A stretch of DNA of 64,000 nucleotides from Pseudomonas oryzihabitans (lineage in GTDB: Bacteria > Pseudomonadota > Gammaproteobacteria > Pseudomonadales > Pseudomonadaceae): contig NZ_VDND01000006.1 in the NCBI RefSeq assembly GCF_007665395.1, positions 274,438 through 338,437 on the forward strand, given 5' to 3'. The notes under the pieces are model-generated. The model was not told where the DNA came from, did no database searches, and saw only the letters and a program-made list of their open reading frames with translations. Of the stretch, positions 29,893 to 41,008 are shown in pieces. A program made the translations under genes and the position numbers. The stretch's first letter is position 1. Each line of letters begins with the position of its first letter.

Positions 29893-30264
29893 CCCGGATC
29901 CTCGATGGCCCGATCGCAGGTGTCGGGTTCAGTTCCGCTTTGACCTGTCGGCGGTGCCGCAGTTCTGGTCAAGCCCAGCAGAATTGCTGCCTGTTAGGAG
30001 CCCTATCCCCCACGGCGGCAACCCGGGTGAAGAGAGCCTTCCAGACCGCCCCGGCAGGGTCATCCGATCTCGTGCAAATTACCAGGCCGTTTCGTCACTA
30101 CCTTGCATTTTGCCCGCCAATCCAAGCGGCTGATTTGATTTAAGTCATTGATATATAACGTCTTTAATTGTCTTTGGAATTCGGCGCAAGCGTTGCGCTC
30201 TACATCTAGGTCGCTGCTGCCAGGACCTGGGCGCAGTACAACCAAGGAAAACAGGAGTCATCTC
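29893..30264. other. 372-bp divergent spacer between GGDEF/EAL gene and BON gene
   Basis: Carries divergent promoters for the flanking genes. Near 30148-30156 an AT-rich GATATATAAC is a candidate -10 for the BON-domain gene. The GC-rich half (about 29940-30060) could fold but I recognise no riboswitch or sRNA family in it. Confidence 0.4.
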
Positions 30265-30624
30265 ATGAAAAAGACTTTCGGTACCTTTGCCCTCGCTGCC
30301 GTCACCGCTTCCGTACTGAGCCTGCCGCTGGCCGGCGGTGCCTTCGCTGCCACCAGCCAGAACATGACCCTGGCGGCCAACAACACCGTGGACAAGACCG
30401 AAGAAGCCGCGTCCGACACCTGGATCACCAGCAAGGTGAAGGCGTCCTTCCTGGCTGACGAACACATCAAGGGTACTGCCATCAAGGTCGAGACCAACAA
30501 AGGCGTCGTCTCCCTGTCCGGTACCGTGGCCACCGAAGCCCAGCGCGACCTGGCGATCAAGGAAGCCAAGGCGATCAAGGGCGTCAAGGCCGTCTCGGCT
30601 GATGCTCTGAAAGCCGCTCAGTAA
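30265..30624 (+). CDS. Periplasmic BON-domain protein (OsmY-like)
   Basis: A 119-residue exported protein with signal peptide (MKKTFGTFALAAVTASVL..., cleavage after GGAFA), then a single BON domain (about 50-118: TWITSKVKASFLADEHIKG, VVSLSGTVATEAQRDLAI, VKAVSADAL). BON domains bind phospholipid or peptidoglycan and OsmY-type proteins are envelope stress or osmotic proteins. The start is set by ACAGGAG eight bases before the ATG. The gene for a PA2169-type protein follows 59 bp downstream. Confidence 0.9.
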   Translation: MKKTFGTFALAAVTASVLSLPLAGGAFAATSQNMTLAANNTVDKTEEAASDTWITSKVKASFLADEHIKGTAIKVETNKGVVSLSGTVATEAQRDLAIKEAKAIKGVKAVSADALKAAQ

Positions 30625-30683
30625 TACCCGAGGACGATGGCGGCGCCGTGCGCTGCCATCTCCCTTCACCCCGGAGAACCGTC

Positions 30684-31136
30684 ATGACCAGCACGACCGA
30701 AAACCTCAACGATCTGATCGAGATCGCCCGTGATGGCAAGAATTTCTATGAGCACGCCCTCACCGAAGTGAAGAACCCCGAATTGAAGGCGCTCTTCACC
30801 GAGATCGCCCAGAGCAAGGCCGAGATCATCAGCGCCTTGAGCAGCCAGGTATCGGCTGCGGGTGACAAGCCCGCCGAGCAGGGCACCTTCGCCGGCAGCT
30901 TCCGCAAGTACTACACCGACGTCAAAACCTCCTTCGCCAGCAAGGAGCGCGAAGAAGTCACCTACGTCAGCGAACTGGAAGAGCAGGAAGACCGCCTGCT
31001 GCATGCCCTGGAACGCGCCGTCAACGAACACGCCACGCCGGATGCCCAGACCAGTCTGCGCAGCCAGCTGGAAAAGGCCCGTGCGACCCATGATCGCATG
31101 CGTGACCTGAAGCACCGGATGCAAGCCGCCCACTGA
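30684..31136 (+). CDS. PA2169 family four-helix-bundle protein (DUF2383)
   Basis: A 150-residue mostly helical protein: NLNDLIEIARDGKNFYEHAL, KALFTEIAQSKAEIISAL, REEVTYVSELEEQEDRLLHAL and a C-terminal helix. This is the ferritin-like four-helix pattern of the PA2169 family. Members are often stress induced and near osmotic or envelope stress genes, matching the BON-domain neighbour. Function unknown. The ATG follows GGAGAACC; an in-frame ATG 36 nt upstream lacks a ribosome-binding site. A bidirectional terminator follows. Confidence 0.85.
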   Translation: MTSTTENLNDLIEIARDGKNFYEHALTEVKNPELKALFTEIAQSKAEIISALSSQVSAAGDKPAEQGTFAGSFRKYYTDVKTSFASKEREEVTYVSELEEQEDRLLHALERAVNEHATPDAQTSLRSQLEKARATHDRMRDLKHRMQAAH

Positions 31137-31148
31137 GGCAGCCAGTAC

Positions 31149-31178
31149 GAAAAAGCCCCGCCAAGCGGGGCTTTTTTT
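31149..31178. terminator. Bidirectional terminator between PA2169-type gene and acs
   Basis: AAAAAGCCCCGC and GCGGGGCTTTTTTT form a strong stem with a CAA loop, with A-tracts and T-tracts on both sides, so it serves both convergent genes. Confidence 0.92.
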
Positions 31179-31188
31179 CGCGCTGGAT

Positions 31189-33132
31189 TCAGCTCCCGGT
31201 CGCGCGATTGAGGCGGGCCTCGATCAGGCTGTCGACCACCGAAGGGTCGGCCAGGGTCGAGGTATCGCCCAGACTGTCCAGCTCGTCGCAGGCGATCTTG
31301 CGCAGGATGCGTCTCATGATCTTGCCGGAGCGGGTCTTGGGCAGGGCGGGGGCCCACTGCAGGAATTCCGGCTTGGCGAAGCTGCCGATCTGGTCGGCCA
31401 CCTGCTGGCGGAGCTGCGCCTTGAGTTCATCGCTCGGCGTCACCCCTCCCTTGGTAGTAACGAAGGCATAGACCGCCTGGCCCTTGACCTCATGGGGGCA
31501 GCCCACCACCGCTGCCTCGGCCACGTCCGGGTGCTCGGTGAGTACGCTCTCCACCTCGGCGGTGCCGATGCGATGGCCGGAGACGTTGAGCACGTCGTCC
31601 ACGCGGCCGGTGATCCAGTAGTAGCCGTCCTCGTCCCGCCGGGCACCGTCTCCGGTGAAGTAATAACCCGGATAGGCGCTGAAGTAGGTGTCGATCAGCC
31701 GCTGGTGATCGCCGTACACGGTACGGATCTGGCTCGGCCAGCTGGCCTTGATCGCCAGCACGCCACTGCCGGGGCCGTCGATCTCCCGACCCTGCTCGTC
31801 GAGCAGCACCGGCTGGACACCAAAGAAGGGCAGGGTGGCCGAGCCAGGCTTCAGGGCCAGGGCGCCAGGTGGCGGGGCGATGAGGATGCTGCCGGTCTCG
31901 GTCTGCCACCAGGTGTCAACGATGGGGCAGCGACCCTCGCCCACCACCCGGTGGTACCACTCCCAGGCCTCCGGGTTGATCGGCTCGCCGACGCTGCCCA
32001 GCAGCTCCAGGCTCTGCCGCGAGGTGCGCTGCACCGGCCCGTCGCCTTCGCGCATCAGGGCGCGCAGGGCGGTCGGCGCGGTGTAGAAGATGTTGACCTG
32101 GTGCTTGTCCACCACCTGCCACAGGCGACTGGCATCCGGGTAGCTCGGCACCCCTTCGAACATCAGGGTGGTGGCGCCATTGGCCAGCGGGCCGTAGACG
32201 ATATAGCTGTGGCCGGTCACCCAGCCGACGTCGGCGGTGCACCAGAAGACCTGGCCTTCGTGGTAGTCGAACAGATACTTGAAACTCAGGGTGGCGCCCA
32301 GCAGGTAGCCCCCGGTGGTGTGCAACACGCCCTTGGGTTTGCCGGTGGAGCCCGAGGTGTAGAGGATGAACAGCGGGTCCTCGGCGTCCATGGGTTCCGC
32401 CGGGCAATCGGCCGCTGCCTCGGCCACCGCCTGGGCATAGGGAAGGTCACGACCCGGCTGGCGGGCCACCTCGGCGCCGGTGCGCTCGACCAGCACCACG
32501 GTGTGGACGTCCGGGCATTTGGCCAGCGCCTTGTCGACATTGGCCTTGAGCGGGACACGCTTGCCGCCGCGCACGCCCTCGTCGGCGGTGATCACCACCC
32601 GGCAATCGGAGTCGAGGATGCGATCGCGCAGCGCCCCCGGCGAGAAGCCACCGAACACCACCGAGTGCACCGCGCCGATGCGCGCACAGGCCAGCATGGC
32701 GTAGGCCGCCTCGGGGATCATCGGCAGGTAGAGGCAGACGCGGTCGCCCTTTTTGACGCCGCGATCCTTGAGCACGTTGGCCAGCCGGCAGACGCGTTCG
32801 TGCAACTGGCGATAGGTGATGGCCTGGCTGTCGGCCGGATCGTCGCCCTCCCAGAGGATGGCGGTCTGGTCGCCGCGAGCACCCAGGTGGCGATCGATGC
32901 AGTTGTAGGCGACGTTGAGCTGGCCGCCGCTGAACCAGCGGGTACGGCCCTGGCGCAGGTCACCGCTATGGACCTCGTCCCAGGTGCGGAACCAGTCGAG
33001 CAGGGCGCTGGCCTGTTCGCTCCAGAAGCGCTCCGGCTGCTCCACCGAGCGCTGGTAGAGTTCGCGGTAACGGGCTTCGTCCAGATGGGTTCGGGCGCTC
33101 AGGCGCTCAGGCACGGGGTAGCGTTGGCTCAT
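31189..33132 (-). CDS. acs: Acetyl-CoA synthetase
   Basis: AMP-forming ligase that activates acetate with ATP and CoA. The 647 residues match the family. Core motifs are [20 protein letters not shown] (P-loop-like A3), WWQTETGSI (A5), [20 protein letters not shown] (A7/A8) and the C-terminal [11 protein letters not shown] containing the lysine subject to regulatory acetylation. Pseudomonas often has two Acs copies; the position next to pgi matches the second-region copy in P. aeruginosa. It is monocistronic, downstream of the pgi terminator. Confidence 0.96.
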   Translation of the reverse strand: MSQRYPVPERLSARTHLDEARYRELYQRSVEQPERFWSEQASALLDWFRTWDEVHSGDLRQGRTRWFSGGQLNVAYNCIDRHLGARGDQTAILWEGDDPADSQAITYRQLHERVCRLANVLKDRGVKKGDRVCLYLPMIPEAAYAMLACARIGAVHSVVFGGFSPGALRDRILDSDCRVVITADEGVRGGKRVPLKANVDKALAKCPDVHTVVLVERTGAEVARQPGRDLPYAQAVAEAAADCPAEPMDAEDPLFILYTSGSTGKPKGVLHTTGGYLLGATLSFKYLFDYHEGQVFWCTADVGWVTGHSYIVYGPLANGATTLMFEGVPSYPDASRLWQVVDKHQVNIFYTAPTALRALMREGDGPVQRTSRQSLELLGSVGEPINPEAWEWYHRVVGEGRCPIVDTWWQTETGSILIAPPPGALALKPGSATLPFFGVQPVLLDEQGREIDGPGSGVLAIKASWPSQIRTVYGDHQRLIDTYFSAYPGYYFTGDGARRDEDGYYWITGRVDDVLNVSGHRIGTAEVESVLTEHPDVAEAAVVGCPHEVKGQAVYAFVTTKGGVTPSDELKAQLRQQVADQIGSFAKPEFLQWAPALPKTRSGKIMRRILRKIACDELDSLGDTSTLADPSVVDSLIEARLNRATGS

Positions 33133-33212
33133 GGCCGGCTCCTTCTTGGTGTTGTTGTGCTCCTAGTTTAGGCCGCGGAATGCGAGGCGGGGTTCAGCCA
33201 GACCCTAAAACG

Positions 33213-33240
33213 AAAAAAGCGCCGCATGGCGGCGCTTTTC
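33213..33240 (-). terminator. Intrinsic terminator after pgi
   Basis: On the minus strand GAAAAGCGCCGCC pairs with GGCGCTTTTTTC around a short loop and ends in a T6 run. It lies 18 bp after the pgi stop and before the acs start. Confidence 0.88.
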
Positions 33241-33257
33241 GCTGACAGCGAGGGCGA

Positions 33258-34922
33258 TCAGCCGCGGTGACGACCGCGGAAGTAATCGATCAGGCCCTGG
33301 GTGGAGCCATCGTCGGCCTTGCCTTCGCTGCGCCCGATGATGTGCTGGTAGACGTCCTTGCCCAGCTCCTTGCCCAGCTCGACGCCCCACTGGTCGAAGC
33401 AGTTGATGCCCCAGATGACGCTCTGCACGAACACCTTGTGCTCGTACAGAGCCACCAGTGCCCCCAGGCGCCGCGGCGAGATGCGTTCCAGCACCAGGGT
33501 GTTGCTCGGACGATTGCCCGGGATCACCTTGTGCGGCGCCAGCTTGGCGATCTCGGCCTCGCCCAGGCCCTTCTCGCGCAGCTCGGTCTCGGCTTCTTCG
33601 CGGGTTTTGCCCAGCATCAGCGCCTGGCTCTGCGACAGGCAGTTGGCATACAGCCATTGCTGGTGATCGGCCACCGGGTTGTGGCTCACCACCGGGACGA
33701 TGAAGTCGCCGGGGATCAGCTGGGTGCCCTGGTGCAGCAACTGGTGGTAGGCGTGCTGACCGTTGCAGCCGACGCCACCCCAGATCACCGGGCCGGTCTC
33801 CATGCTCACCGGCGAGCCGTCCTGGCGCACGCTCTTGCCGTTGGATTCCATGTCCAGCTGCTGCAGGTGCTTCACGAAGTTACGCAGGTGGTGGTCGTAG
33901 GGCAGGATGGCGTGGCTGGTGGCGCCCCAGAAGTTGCCGTACCAGACCCCCAGCAGGCCCAGCAGCACCGGCATGTTCTCCTCGAAGGGGGCGCTGGTGA
34001 AGTGCTGGTCCATGGCGTAGGCGCCGGCCAGCAGGTCCTTGAAGTTGGACATGCCGATGGCCAGGGCGATGGGCAGGCCGATGGCCGACCACAGCGAATA
34101 GCGGCCGCCGACCCAGTCCCACATGGGGAAGATGTTCTCTTCGGCGATGCCGAATTCCACCGCCACCTTGACGTTGCTCGAGACCGCGATGAAGTGCTTG
34201 TGCAGCTCCGGCTCGGGGCAGCCCTGGGCCAGGCACCAGGCGCGGGCGGCCTGGGCGTTCTTCAGCGTTTCCAGGGTACCGAAGGACTTGGAGGAGACGA
34301 TGAACAGGGTGGTGTCGGCGGCCAGCTTGGAGGTGACCTCGCGGAATTCGCTGCCGTCGATGTTGGCCAGGTAGTGGCAACGCACGCCGCGCTGGGTGAA
34401 GGGGACCAGCGCCTCGGACACCAGTTGCGGACCGAGGAAGGAGCCACCGATGCCGATGTTCACCACGTCGGTGATGGGCTTCTCGGTGTAGCCGCGCCAC
34501 AGGCCATTGTGGATGCGGGTGACCAGCTCGGTCATCTGGTTCAGGACCCGATGCACCTCGGGCATGATGTCCTGGCCATCGATCTGCACACTGTCACCCA
34601 CCGGACGACGCAGCGCGGTATGCAGCGCGGGGCGGTGCTCGGACGAGTTGACGTAGGCGCCGTCGAACAGGGTGCGGATGGCCCCTTCCAGACCCGCTTC
34701 ACGGGCCAGGTTCACCAGCAGCTCGCGGGTCTGCTCGGTGATGAGGTTCTTGGAGTAGTCGAGGAACAGACCGCTGCTGCTCAGGGAAAAGCGCTTGAAA
34801 CGCTGCGGATCGGCGGCGAAGGCATCGCGCATGCGGAAGTTCTGCATGGCCTTGCGGTGATCCTGCAACGCTTTCCAGGAGGCGAGCTGGGTCACATCGA
34901 GGGGCTGTTGGAAGTACTCCAT
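33258..34922 (-). CDS. pgi: Glucose-6-phosphate isomerase
   Basis: Interconverts glucose 6-phosphate and fructose 6-phosphate. The 554-residue protein has both PGI signatures: [13 protein letters not shown] (about residues 270-282) and the C-terminal [15 protein letters not shown] with the catalytic His, plus the substrate-binding [10 protein letters not shown] chose [10 protein letters not shown] as start; an in-frame ATG 45 nt upstream gives a poor extension. In pseudomonads, which use Entner-Doudoroff, Pgi mainly recycles triose-derived F6P. In related species panD lies between pgi and panC; here only a terminator does. Confidence 0.96.
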   Translation of the reverse strand: MEYFQQPLDVTQLASWKALQDHRKAMQNFRMRDAFAADPQRFKRFSLSSSGLFLDYSKNLITEQTRELLVNLAREAGLEGAIRTLFDGAYVNSSEHRPALHTALRRPVGDSVQIDGQDIMPEVHRVLNQMTELVTRIHNGLWRGYTEKPITDVVNIGIGGSFLGPQLVSEALVPFTQRGVRCHYLANIDGSEFREVTSKLAADTTLFIVSSKSFGTLETLKNAQAARAWCLAQGCPEPELHKHFIAVSSNVKVAVEFGIAEENIFPMWDWVGGRYSLWSAIGLPIALAIGMSNFKDLLAGAYAMDQHFTSAPFEENMPVLLGLLGVWYGNFWGATSHAILPYDHHLRNFVKHLQQLDMESNGKSVRQDGSPVSMETGPVIWGGVGCNGQHAYHQLLHQGTQLIPGDFIVPVVSHNPVADHQQWLYANCLSQSQALMLGKTREEAETELREKGLGEAEIAKLAPHKVIPGNRPSNTLVLERISPRRLGALVALYEHKVFVQSVIWGINCFDQWGVELGKELGKDVYQHIIGRSEGKADDGSTQGLIDYFRGRHRG

Positions 34923-35035
34923 GGGTAGGCTTTTCCTTGGTGGCTCTTGTTTGCTGTTGTGCCCCACAAGCCGGTGGCTTGCAAGAGAAAGTCGGCGGCC
35001 GCGAGACGCCCGGCACGGCGATGCGCTTCGAGCAT

Positions 35036-35061
35036 GAAAAAGCCCGGTATGTTCCGGGCTT
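35036..35061 (-). terminator. Intrinsic terminator after panC
   Basis: Minus strand: AGCCCGG pairs with CCGGGCT around AACATA, followed by TTTTCATG. It lies about 43 bp after the panC stop and ends the pcnB-folK-panB-panC transcript before pgi. Confidence 0.85.
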
Positions 35062-35103
35062 CCAGGGTGTGGGCGGGCTTGGATGAGCTAACCGGCGGTT
35101 GCA

Positions 35104-35961
35104 TCACACTCGGGGCCTGCGGCGAAAGCTCAGGTTGTCGATCAAACGGGTCTGGCCGAGATAGGCCGCCACCAGCAGGACCAGCTCGGTGGAGTCCGGT
35201 GCGGCCGGTTGCAGGCTCAGCTGTTGGCGCAGCTCCAGATAGTCCACCTTAAGCCCCTGATCTTGCAATTCCGCGACACCGGCGGCCAGGATCGGCTCGA
35301 CCGCCGCGCCGGCGGCCAGCTGGTCGGCGAGACGCCTGAGCAGGCCGTACAGGCAGGGCGCACTGGCCCGCTCGCGGTCGTCGAGATAGCCGTTGCGCGA
35401 CGACAGCGCCAGGCCGTCGGTGGCCCTTACCGTCGGCTGGGCGACGATCTCGATGGGCATGTCCAGGTCCTGGACCAGCTTGCGGATCACCGCCAGCTGC
35501 TGGTAGTCCTTCTCGCCGAACACCGCCACGTCCGGCTGGGCCATCTGGAACAGCTTGGTGACCACCGTCGCCACGCCCTCGAAATGGCCCGGGCGCCGGG
35601 CGCCACAGAGGCCCTCGGACACCAGGGGTACGTTCACCCGGGTCAAGCCGTCCATGCCCTGCGGATACATCTCCTGCACCGCCGGGGCGAACAGCAGGTC
35701 GCAGTGGGCCTCGTGCAGTTGGCGACTGTCTTCCGCGAGGGTCCGTGGATAGGTGGCCAGATCCTCGGTGGGACCGAATTGCAGCGGATTGACGAAGATG
35801 CTCGCCACCACGAAGTCGGCGTGGCGGCGGGCGGTTTCGACCAGGGCGATATGCCCGGCGTGCAGGTTGCCCATGGTGGGTACCAGGCCGATGCGCAGGC
35901 CCTGGCGGCGCGCCGCGGCAACGGCGACGCGCAGTTCGCGGACGCTATGGACCGTCTTCAT
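35104..35961 (-). CDS. panC: Pantothenate synthetase
   Basis: Joins pantoate and beta-alanine with ATP hydrolysis to AMP. The 285 residues include the nucleotide-binding [12 protein letters not shown] (HxGH), [26 protein letters not shown] and LSSRNGYL. The start overlaps the panB stop as ATGA, so panB-panC are translationally coupled. The partner gene panD (aspartate 1-decarboxylase), usually just downstream in pseudomonads, is missing: only 181 bp separate panC from pgi. Confidence 0.96.
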   Translation of the reverse strand: MKTVHSVRELRVAVAAARRQGLRIGLVPTMGNLHAGHIALVETARRHADFVVASIFVNPLQFGPTEDLATYPRTLAEDSRQLHEAHCDLLFAPAVQEMYPQGMDGLTRVNVPLVSEGLCGARRPGHFEGVATVVTKLFQMAQPDVAVFGEKDYQQLAVIRKLVQDLDMPIEIVAQPTVRATDGLALSSRNGYLDDRERASAPCLYGLLRRLADQLAAGAAVEPILAAGVAELQDQGLKVDYLELRQQLSLQPAAPDSTELVLLVAAYLGQTRLIDNLSFRRRPRV

Positions 35962-36758
35962 GCGGAGAATCCATGTTCGGGGGCGGGGAAGCTGCCATCC
36001 TTGACGGCGGCGACGTAGGCGGAAAGGGCCGCCTGGATGCTGTCCTGGCCGGCCATGAAGTTGCGCACGAACTTGGGCGTGCGGCCGCGCAGCGCCAGGC
36101 CGAGCATGTCGTGCAGCACCAGCACCTGGCCATCGGTGGCGGCCCCGGCGCCGATGCCGATCACCGGCACCCGGGCGGCCCGGGTGATCTCCTCCGCCAG
36201 CGCTGAGGGCACGCATTCGAGCAGCAGCATGGCGGCGCCCGCGGCTTCCAGTTCCTTGGCTGCGTCGCGCAGCTGCTGGGCGCGCTGCGGATCGCGCCCC
36301 TGCACCTTGAAGCCGCCGAAGACGTTGACCGACTGGGGCGTCAGGCCCAGGTGGGCGCAGACCGGCACGCCATTGGCGGCCAGGCGCCGTATTGGTTCGG
36401 CCAGCCAGGCGTCGCCCTCGAGCTTGACCATCTGGGCACCGGCCTGCATCAGCCGGCCGGCGCTGGTCAGGGTCTGTTCCAGGGTGGCGTAGGTCATGAA
36501 CGACAGGTCGGCGACGATGAAGGCCCCGGCGTGGCCGCGTTTGACGCAGGCGGTGTGGTAGACCATGTCGTCCAGGGTCACCGGCAGGGTGCTGTCGTGG
36601 CCCTGCAGCACCATGCCCAGCGAATCGCCGATGAGCAGCATCTCGACGCCGGCCTGGCTGGCGGCCTGGGCGAAGGTGGCATCGTAGGCGGTCAGCATGG
36701 CGATCTTCTCGCCGCGCTGCTTGAGGCCCTGAAGGGTCGTGAGGCTGATATCAGGCAT
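35958..36758 (-). CDS. panB: 3-methyl-2-oxobutanoate hydroxymethyltransferase
   Basis: Forms ketopantoate from 2-oxoisovalerate and methylene-THF, the entry step to pantothenate. The 266-residue protein begins [21 protein letters not shown] in homologous fashion and holds the metal and substrate motifs [35 protein letters not shown] and VIGIGAG. Its substrate comes from the Val pathway, whose ilvIHC genes are also in this window. It lies 128 bp after folK. Confidence 0.96.
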   Translation of the reverse strand: MPDISLTTLQGLKQRGEKIAMLTAYDATFAQAASQAGVEMLLIGDSLGMVLQGHDSTLPVTLDDMVYHTACVKRGHAGAFIVADLSFMTYATLEQTLTSAGRLMQAGAQMVKLEGDAWLAEPIRRLAANGVPVCAHLGLTPQSVNVFGGFKVQGRDPQRAQQLRDAAKELEAAGAAMLLLECVPSALAEEITRAARVPVIGIGAGAATDGQVLVLHDMLGLALRGRTPKFVRNFMAGQDSIQAALSAYVAAVKDGSFPAPEHGFSA

Positions 36759-36886
36759 GCAAAGGTCCTCATGGGACGGCGCTATGGTTATTGTCTGGGC
36801 GCCGCGGGCGCGGGATGGCCGCGCGAAAACGGCTGCTATAGTCCCGGCGCATCCGGCACAAGTCAATGACCGTTGTTACCGCCGTG

Positions 36887-37390
36887 TTACCGGCTGGGTA
36901 ACAGGGGTGCCAGGCGTTCCAGGCCCGCGAAAGGGCAGGCGGCCAGCAGGTCGGGCAGCCGGCGGCCATCGGGCAGCTGCAGCTCGGGCGCGAGATCGGC
37001 CAGCGGATAGAGCACGAAGGCCCGCGCCTGCAGGTGATAGTGGGGGACCTGCAGGCGCGGTTCGTCGATCAGTCGCGCGCCGAACAGCAGGATGTCGATG
37101 TCGAGGGTGCGGGGCCCCCAGCGCTCGTCCTTGCGCACCCGGCCCTGCTGCTGTTCGATGGCCTGGGTGGCGTCGAGCAGGGCCAGGGGCGCCAGACGAG
37201 TGTCCAGGGCGGCCACGGCATTGACGTAGCGCGGCTGGTCGGGCGGGCCAAGGGGATCGCTGGCGTAGAAGGACGAGACCGCGACCAGGTGGCTGTCAGC
37301 CACCTCGGCCAGGGCCTGCAGGGCCGCTTCGAGTTGCTGCCGCGGCTCGGCCAGGTTGCTGCCCAGGCCGAGATAGACCCGCTCCATCAT
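36887..37390 (-). CDS. folK: 2-amino-4-hydroxy-6-hydroxymethyldihydropteridine pyrophosphokinase
   Basis: Transfers pyrophosphate from ATP to 6-hydroxymethyl-dihydropterin in folate synthesis. The 167-residue protein has YLGLGSNLAEPRQQL, SSFYASDPLGPPDQPRYVNAV and the HPPK signature RWGPRTLDIDILLFG. Two adjacent ATGs overlap the pcnB stop (ATGATGG); I take the first, the second at 37387 is equally possible. Coupling to pcnB is the conserved Pseudomonas arrangement. Confidence 0.95.
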   Translation of the reverse strand: MMERVYLGLGSNLAEPRQQLEAALQALAEVADSHLVAVSSFYASDPLGPPDQPRYVNAVAALDTRLAPLALLDATQAIEQQQGRVRKDERWGPRTLDIDILLFGARLIDEPRLQVPHYHLQARAFVLYPLADLAPELQLPDGRRLPDLLAACPFAGLERLAPLLPSR

Positions 37391-38778
37391 TCGTCGCCGG
37401 AGGTGGGCGCATCCGAGGTGCGCCGCTTGCGATTGCTGCCGCCGCGGCGGCGGCGCTTGGCCGGTGCGCCCTCGTCGCGGCTGAGGTTCTTGATCATCTC
37501 GCGGCGCTGGCTGTCGCCGACTTCCTGGTAGCGCGTCCACCATTCGCCCAGTCCGCCGGTCTCCTCGCCCGCGCTCTCGCGCAGCAGCAGGAAGTCGTAG
37601 CCGGCGCGGAAGCGCGGATTTTCCAGCAGCTGGTCGGCGCGGCGGCCCTGGCGGCGGGGCAGGCGTTCCTGCATGTCCCAGATCTCACGCATGGGCATGG
37701 TGAAACGCTTGGGCACGGCCGTGCGCTGGCACTGTTGCTGGGTCAGTTCGTGGGCGGCCTCCTGCATGGCCGGAATCGGCGGCAGGCCGAGGTCCTGGTG
37801 ATGGCGGACGCGCTCGGGCAATGCGGGCCACAGCAGGGCGGCGAAGAGGAAGGCCGGGGTGACGGGCTTGCCTTCGCGGATGCGCGCATCGGTGTTGGCC
37901 AGCGCCTGGCGGATCAGGGTACCGGCGTATTCGGGATCCCGCTCGAGGGCCTCGCCACTGGCGGGGAAGAGCGGCGCGAACAGGCCGTACTGGCAGAGCA
38001 GCTCGAAGGTGCGCTCGGCCTTGCCGCCGAGCAGCAGCTTGATGACCTCGTCGAACAGCCGCGACGCCGGGATATCGCGCAGCAGCGGGGCCAGGCGACT
38101 GATGGGCTCGGCGGTGGCCGCCTCGATCTGGAAGTCCAGCTTCGCTGCGAAGCGCACCGCACGCAGCATCCGCACCGGGTCTTCCAGGTAGCGTTGCTCG
38201 GGATCGCCGATCAGGCGGATCTGCCGCAGGCGGATGTCCTGGGTGCCATTGGCGTAGTCGAGGATGCGTTCGCCGCTGGCATCGTAGTAGAGGGCGTTGA
38301 TGGTGAAGTCGCGCCGCTGGGCATCCTGTTCCTGGTTGCCATAGATGTTGTCGCGCAGGATCCGCCCGCTTTCATGGCGCGAGCCCTGGGATTCGTCCTC
38401 GGCCTCCCCGGTGGGATGGTTGGCACGGAAGGTCGCGACCTCGATGATCTCGCGGCCGAAATGCACATGGACCAGCTTGAAGCGCCGCCCGATGACCCGG
38501 GCATTGCGGAATTCGGCGCGGACCTGTTCGGGCGTGGCGCTGGTGGCCACGTCGAAATCCTTGGGTTCGAGGCCCAGCAGCAGGTCTCGCACGCAACCGC
38601 CTACCAGGTAGGCCTGATAGCCCGCCTTTTCCAGCCGGTCGACGACGCTCAGGGCGTGGCGGCTGATGCGCTCTCGTTCCAGAGCATGCTGACTGCGGGG
38701 CAGTTCGATGGGCAAGGTGGGCGCGGGCGCAGGACGCCGCAGGGGCGAGCGCAGGGTCTGGATCAGCTTCTTCAGCAT
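37387..38778 (-). CDS. pcnB: Poly(A) polymerase I (PcnB)
   Basis: Adds 3' poly(A) tails that promote RNA decay. The 463-residue nucleotidyltransferase has YLVGGCVRDLLLG, the catalytic DFDVATSATPEQV, RRFKLVHVHFG, RRDFTINALYYD and the RNA-binding region EDPVRMLRAVRFAAKL. The C-terminus is strongly basic (PAKRRRRGGSNRKRRTS). It lies downstream of crcZ, from which some transcription may read through, and is followed by folK. Confidence 0.96.
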   Translation of the reverse strand: MLKKLIQTLRSPLRRPAPAPTLPIELPRSQHALERERISRHALSVVDRLEKAGYQAYLVGGCVRDLLLGLEPKDFDVATSATPEQVRAEFRNARVIGRRFKLVHVHFGREIIEVATFRANHPTGEAEDESQGSRHESGRILRDNIYGNQEQDAQRRDFTINALYYDASGERILDYANGTQDIRLRQIRLIGDPEQRYLEDPVRMLRAVRFAAKLDFQIEAATAEPISRLAPLLRDIPASRLFDEVIKLLLGGKAERTFELLCQYGLFAPLFPASGEALERDPEYAGTLIRQALANTDARIREGKPVTPAFLFAALLWPALPERVRHHQDLGLPPIPAMQEAAHELTQQQCQRTAVPKRFTMPMREIWDMQERLPRRQGRRADQLLENPRFRAGYDFLLLRESAGEETGGLGEWWTRYQEVGDSQRREMIKNLSRDEGAPAKRRRRGGSNRKRRTSDAPTSGDE

Positions 38779-38882
38779 GCGAGTTTCTGTTCGGGAAGAC
38801 GGCTATACGCAGTCTGGACCATAGCCTGGGCCATTGCGCAATAGATAAGGAGGGGATCTTGAACGAGGGAGGGGAGGCTGTC

Positions 38883-39263
38883 AAAGGCACTGGGGGAGCC
38901 GAAGCTCCCCCCCAAAGTGGTACGTGCTTTGTTTTTATTGTGTATCCAGACCTCTTGTTTTTCTTGTGTGGTCTGTTCCGTGCGGTTACCGGCCGCCGGA
39001 AAGGCTCTGAAGTCTAGAGCCAAGAGCAAACGGATTACTTTGGAAGCTGATGCCGTCAGGATCATTCCTGCTCTGCCTGGTACGGGTGCTGCCTCGGGGC
39101 AGTTTTGTTGTTCTCTGTCCTGGCATCGCGCGAAACATCCCGCGAGACGACTCTTCTCCAAAATGATCAGTTAGCTACGCCTCCGCCTGCTTGTTCTTGT
39201 TGTGCTGGAGTCGCTACGTCTTGTTTTTGTTATGGCGTGGGTACGTTTTTATTGTTGTTGTGC
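38883..39263 (-). ncRNA. crcZ: CrcZ small RNA (Hfq/Crc-sequestering, catabolite repression)
   Basis: Located between cbrB and pcnB on the minus strand, the fixed position of crcZ in pseudomonads. Six A-rich CA motifs (AANAANAA type) read on the minus strand lie at 39251-39259, 39221-39231, 39191-39204, 39102-39113, 38954-38966 and 38928-38942. The predicted RNA starts GCACAACAACAATAAAAACG 12 nt after the sigma-54 -12 element and ends after a UUCG-capped hairpin, about 380 nt in all (the P. aeruginosa RNA is about 400 nt). Known role: binds Hfq (with Crc) and relieves repression of catabolic mRNAs. Ends are predicted. Confidence 0.88.
38892..38911 (-). terminator. Hairpin at the 3' end of crcZ
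   Basis: Minus strand: GGGGGAGC, loop TTCG, GCTCCCCC. The stable UUCG tetraloop is followed by AGTGCCTTTG rather than a pure T-run, so termination may be partial, allowing read-through into pcnB. Confidence 0.7.
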
Positions 39264-39273
39264 CAGAACATAA

Positions 39274-39289
39274 AGCAGGTGCCGTGCCA
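39274..39289 (-). promoter_or_regulatory. Sigma-54 promoter of crcZ
   Basis: Minus strand reads TGGCACGGCACCTGCT: GG and GC with exactly 10 bases between, against consensus TGGCACG-N4-TTGCT. It sits 12-14 nt before the first CA motif, as expected for a CbrB-activated, RpoN-dependent crcZ promoter. Confidence 0.88.
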
Positions 39290-39364
39290 ATTTTGAAAAG
39301 TGCTTATATTTCAATGGTTTGCGAAAAATGTAGCCTTTTTGCTGCTGGGCTACAGGGCCAATTT

Positions 39365-39440
39365 CGTTACCGCTGAACCCGCTCCCTGTTACGGCGGTAA
39401 CACATTGCAACGGCTGTGGCGGTGGGGGAGGGGGTGTTAC
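39365..39440 (-). promoter_or_regulatory. Probable CbrB binding region (TGTTAC/GTAACA repeats)
   Basis: TGTTAC half-sites occur at 39387-39392 and 39435-39440 and an inverted GTAACA at 39397-39402 (giving TGTTAC-N4-GTAACA), with a related CGTTAC at 39365-39370. They lie about 100-175 bp upstream of the predicted crcZ start, the right distance for an enhancer-binding protein. I recall TGTTAC/GTAACA inverted repeats as the CbrB motif; binding here is inferred. Confidence 0.65.
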
Positions 39441-39477
39441 CTCCGGGGCGTGAAGAGGTTCCGCGCCCCGGATCGAT

Positions 39478-40893
<1,416 letters not shown>

Positions 40894-41008
40894 CAAGTGC
40901 GCTCTCTTACGGGAAGGCAGCACGACCCACGCCAGGCAGCGTGTCTTGTCGCGGTCGTCTGGACTTCCGAATGCTTTAGCAGAGCCATCCAGCAGGCGGC
41001 TGGCTCCG

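Noticed and set aside
29940..30060. Possible riboswitch or structured RNA between the GGDEF/EAL and BON genes
   Set aside because: GC-rich and foldable, but I could not match it to any known riboswitch consensus, including c-di-GMP-I; left as unexplained spacer.
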